From positions 1 to 9,195 of the forward strand of contig JAKLEJ010000110.1 of NCBI GenBank assembly GCA_022711695.1: a stretch of DNA of 9,195 nt, written 5' to 3'. This DNA is from Verrucomicrobiota bacterium. Lineage in GTDB: Bacteria; Verrucomicrobiota; Verrucomicrobiia; Limisphaerales; JACRJZ01. The notes beneath the pieces are model-generated. The model saw nothing but the letters and a program-made list of their open reading frames with translations, made no database searches and was not told where the DNA came from. Position numbers and translations under genes: made by a program. Shown here one piece after another: positions 7,992-9,195 of this stretch (position 1 is its first letter; every line of letters begins with the position of its first letter).

Positions 7992-8015
7992 GCCACCGCC
8001 CAAACGGGCGGTGGC
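7992..8015 (-). terminator. Intrinsic terminator of the LTXXQ protein gene
   Basis: A perfect 10-base stem GCCACCGCCC/GGGCGGTGGC with a four-base loop lies 26 bases past the stop of the minus-strand gene. Read on the minus strand it is followed by TTTCTTCTTGG, a good U-rich tail. On the plus strand the flank is GTAAACC, so it would terminate the converging ZIP transcript less efficiently, if at all. Confidence 0.85.
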
Positions 8016-8041
8016 GTAAACCAGAAAGGCGCGAAGGCCGG

Positions 8042-8551
8042 TTAGCGATTGCCGCCACCGCCGCCACCACCGCCGCCGCCGCGTGCTCCGCCGGGACCAC
8101 CCTGGCCGCCGCGGCCTCCAGGCCCCATTCCACCCCCGAAGCCTCCCAGAAGCATTTGATACCCGATCGCCGGTCGGTTCTCCATTTGCGTCTTCTGTTC
8201 GTCCGTGAAGGTGGGCGCGATTTCCTTCACCGCCTTCAGCCGGAGCATGGCGATGTCCGTCTGAATCTTGGCCACGGCCTCGATCCTGGCCCGAACCGCT
8301 TTCTCGTCTGCGCCCTTGTCGAGCGCGGCCTTGATGGCCTCTTTCTGGGCGGCCGACAACTTCTCGTTCAACTGGGTCAGTTCCGCCTGCGACCCTTGCA
8401 TGGACTGCCGCATCTTGGCGGTCTGGTCCTGGGTCAGGAACCCGCCCATCCTGCCTCCCCCACCGGGGGCTTGGGCGTTTGCCTCCAGGGCAGCCGCGCT
8501 GAGCAGGCCGATCACAACGGCCATGTGAGTCAGTAAGGTTTTTGTCTTCAT
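8042..8551 (-). CDS. Small exported LTXXQ (Spy/CpxP/ZraP-like) protein with glycine-rich tail
   Basis: A 169-residue protein with a Sec signal peptide: MKTK, a hydrophobic core at about 8-22, and probable cleavage after ANAQA near residue 27. The mature part is largely charged, helical sequence (about 40-120) containing two LTXXQ-type boxes, LTQDQ (39-43) and FTDEQ (115-119). These are the hallmark of the Spy/CpxP/ZraP group of periplasmic chaperones and metal or envelope-stress proteins. The last 35 residues are a low-complexity glycine tail (about 136-168) encoded by GGC/GGA/GGT repeats and ending NR. From the family, it probably acts in the periplasm as an ATP-independent chaperone or stress-response accessory; the exact role is unknown. 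There is no Shine-Dalgarno before ATG 8551, where the leader is A/C-rich. It is convergent with the ZIP gene and has its own terminator. Confidence 0.85.
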   Translation of the reverse strand: MKTKTLLTHMAVVIGLLSAAALEANAQAPGGGGRMGGFLTQDQTAKMRQSMQGSQAELTQLNEKLSAAQKEAIKAALDKGADEKAVRARIEAVAKIQTDIAMLRLKAVKEIAPTFTDEQKTQMENRPAIGYQMLLGGFGGGMGPGGRGGQGGPGGARGGGGGGGGGGNR

Positions 8552-8721
8552 GTCTTGTTGGTTGGATGGTGTTCGGTTTGCAGCCCACGGCAGGGGCGAT
8601 CGCCTTGCGAACCGGGCCTAACCAGCCTCCGGTCCCGATCCCTCCGCCGCCGCGACGGCTGCGCTTCACTCGACCAGACGTTTCCAGAGGCCCCGGGGTT
8701 ACCATTGCTTCTCCTGGGAAT

Positions 8722-8737
8722 CCCCCCCCGGGGGGGG
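8722..8737. repeat. C8G8 homopolymer palindrome
   Basis: Eight C followed directly by eight G makes a perfect 16-bp palindrome with no loop, inside non-coding DNA upstream of the sigma-54 promoter. Such tracts can form unusual structures and are prone to length errors in replication and in sequencing, so the exact length should be treated with caution. Confidence 0.85.
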
Positions 8738-8788
8738 CGATCCTTGCGCGAGTTCGAGGCTCTACCTTGAAATCCGCCGCCGGTTGCC

Positions 8789-8804
8789 TGTCGCAAATGC
8801 GGCA
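8789..8804. promoter_or_regulatory. Operator-like palindrome, possible enhancer-binding-protein site
   Basis: TGTCGCAAATGCGGCA is a 16-bp inverted repeat with one mismatched pair (TG.CGCA-AA-TGCG.CA); TTGC at 8784-8787 and GCAA at 8802-8805 add outer symmetry. Its centre is about 88 bases upstream of the start predicted from the sigma-54 promoter at 8858-8874, within the usual range for activators of that promoter class. It could also act as an RNA hairpin. No specific activator can be named. Confidence 0.4.
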
Positions 8805-8836
8805 AGCAAGGTGGGGACGCCAAAGTAACCGATGTG

Positions 8837-8876
8837 AAAGCATGGTGCTTGCGTGGATTGGCACGCAAAATGCTTT
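8837..8876. repeat. Two-part stem overlapping the sigma-54 promoter
   Basis: AAAGCAT (8837-8843) pairs with ATGCTTT (8870-8876), and inside it TTGCGTG (8849-8855) pairs with CACGCAA (8862-8868) around the loop GATTGG. The right arms contain the -24 and -12 elements of the promoter at 8858-8874. As DNA the inner inverted repeat (7 bp, 6-bp spacer) could be a repressor or activator site that competes with RNA polymerase; as RNA it would be a bulged hairpin. Confidence 0.6.
8858..8874 (+). promoter_or_regulatory. Near-consensus sigma-54 (RpoN) promoter
   Basis: TTGGCACG-CAAA-ATGCT matches the sigma-54 consensus (YTGGCACG-N4-TTGCW) at all but one base. The invariant GG (8860-8861) and GC (8872-8873) are exactly 12 bases apart, as required. 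The predicted transcription start is near 8885 on the plus strand. Activity would need RpoN and an enhancer-binding ATPase; a palindrome at 8789-8804 is a candidate binding site. No clear gene lies downstream in the remaining 310 bases. Confidence 0.65.
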
Positions 8877-8886
8877 TAGATACTCA

Positions 8887-8904
8887 TGAAACTGAAGAGT
8901 TTCA
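8887..8904 (+). repeat. Hairpin at the predicted 5' end of the sigma-54 transcript
   Basis: TGAAACT (8887-8893) and AGTTTCA (8898-8904) form a perfect 7-base stem closed by the tetraloop GAAG. It begins within about two bases of the transcription start predicted from the upstream promoter, so it would sit at the extreme 5' end of that RNA and could stabilise it or occlude translation starts. Confidence 0.5.
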
Positions 8905-8938
8905 GATACGTTAAAGGCTTGGACCCTGCCGCCGGTGT

Positions 8939-8951
8939 TGTTCTGAGAACA
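8939..8951. promoter_or_regulatory. Short operator-like inverted repeat
   Basis: TGTTCT-G-AGAACA is a perfect 6-bp inverted repeat with a one-base centre, flanked by GCCG (8931-8934) and CGGC (8953-8956). It resembles a dimer-binding operator of the TGTTC/GAACA type, but no regulator can be assigned and the match may be chance. Confidence 0.25.
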
Positions 8952-9036
8952 TCGGCGCAATGTCTCGCATAAATCCTCATCGAAAGCGCGCTGGGCTTCC
9001 GTCCGGCGTTTCCAGCGAGTAGATTGGAAAAGGCGT

Positions 9037-9063
9037 CTGGCGGTCTGCTCAACAGACCGCCAG
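9037..9063 (-). terminator. Strong hairpin, likely minus-strand terminator or dispersed repeat
   Basis: CTGGCGGTCTG (9037-9047) and CAGACCGCCAG (9053-9063) form a perfect 11-base stem with loop CTCAA. On the minus strand, AGG before and CCT after can extend the stem across a three-base bulge, leading straight into TTTTCC. This suits the end of a minus-strand gene located right of the window. On the plus strand the downstream sequence is only CCTGCTTTCC. It could equally be one copy of an intergenic repeat. Confidence 0.5.
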
Positions 9064-9113
9064 CCTGCTTTCCAGAACTGGAACAGCCTGCCAAGAAATG
9101 GGAACACCCTGCC
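9064..9113. repeat. Short degenerate tandem repeat beginning CCTGC
   Basis: CCTGC recurs at 9064, 9087 and 9108 (spacings 23 and 21), and the first two units both continue to a GGAACA element (AACTGGAACAG and AATGGGAACAC). The first unit also contains TTCCAG-AA-CTGGAA (9070-9083), a perfect inverted repeat. It directly abuts the strong hairpin at 9037-9063. It reads as non-coding, possibly part of a larger dispersed element. Confidence 0.4.
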
Positions 9114-9195
9114 GTCTTGGCCCCCGCTTGGCCGCCAGAAGCCCGCCGTGGTTTTCGGGCGCGCATCGCCCGTCCCAAATCGGCCTGGGAAGCCG

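Larger units (their letters stand above)
8552..9195. other. Gene-free region rich in palindromes and hairpins
   Basis: No frame in these 644 bases looks like a real protein. Minus-strand frames that cross it lack family motifs and are compositionally random, and the plus strand has only very short frames (28 codons at 8886, 20 codons at 8960). What it holds is symmetry: a C8G8 palindrome, a 16-bp operator-like palindrome, a sigma-54 promoter, three hairpins and a short tandem repeat, listed separately. The minus-strand part near 8552-8650 should contain the promoter of the LTXXQ gene, but no convincing -35/-10 pair was found. GGCGATCGCC at 8594-8603 is also a perfect palindrome. Confidence 0.6.

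Noticed and set aside
8594..8603. GGCGATCGCC, resembling the cyanobacterial HIP1 palindrome
   Set aside because: A single copy was noticed and nothing else suggests a cyanobacterium.
7869..9107. 412-codon minus-strand frame through the right-hand region
   Set aside because: It overlaps the LTXXQ gene out of frame, crosses the terminator and the C8G8 tract, and shows no family motif.
8876..9178. 100-codon minus-strand frame at the right edge
   Set aside because: It starts with TTG, has low-complexity Arg/Gly/Ser content and contains the hairpin and tandem repeat; not a convincing protein.

Overview
The window is GC-rich DNA with seven protein genes, one of them cut by the left edge. The organism looks like a free-living Verrucomicrobiota bacterium, with Planctomycetota as the second choice. 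Support for this comes from two adjacent Tat-exported Gfo/Idh/MocA oxidoreductases, an NhaD-type antiporter and a glycosyltransferase of subtypes I associate with that group, and mostly weak or absent Shine-Dalgarno sites. No insertion sequence, CRISPR array, rRNA or tRNA was seen.

Layout: (1) 1-1048, minus: 5' part of an NhaD-like Na+/H+ antiporter. (2) 1302-4246, plus: two tandem exported Gfo/Idh/MocA oxidoreductases, the first preceded by a strong Shine-Dalgarno that fits a four-codon mini-ORF better than the gene. (3) 4339-5976, plus: glutamine-dependent NAD+ synthetase (nadE). (4) 5973-6827, minus: family 2 glycosyltransferase, whose stop codon shares a CTAG with the nadE stop. (5) 6931-7881, plus: ZIP-family metal transporter with His-rich segments. 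(6) 8042-8551, minus: small exported LTXXQ (Spy/CpxP/ZraP-like) protein with a glycine-rich tail, followed by a clear intrinsic terminator. (7) 8552-9195: about 640 bases with no convincing gene but many symmetric elements.

The oxidoreductases probably act on sugars or related polyols outside the cytoplasm, with the nicotinamide cofactor bound before Tat export; nadE next door would supply NAD+. The ZIP transporter and the LTXXQ protein are convergent neighbours and may both relate to metal or envelope homeostasis, although they are separate transcription units.

The most interesting signal is in the gene-free right end: a near-consensus sigma-54 (RpoN) promoter on the plus strand (TGGCACG-N4-ATGCT, correct GG/GC spacing), a 16-bp palindrome at an enhancer-like distance upstream, an inverted repeat overlapping its -24 element, and a hairpin at the predicted start of the transcript. 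No obvious gene lies downstream within the window, so the target is either an unannotated small RNA or peptide or a gene beyond the edge. No complete new multi-gene system can be supported from this sequence.
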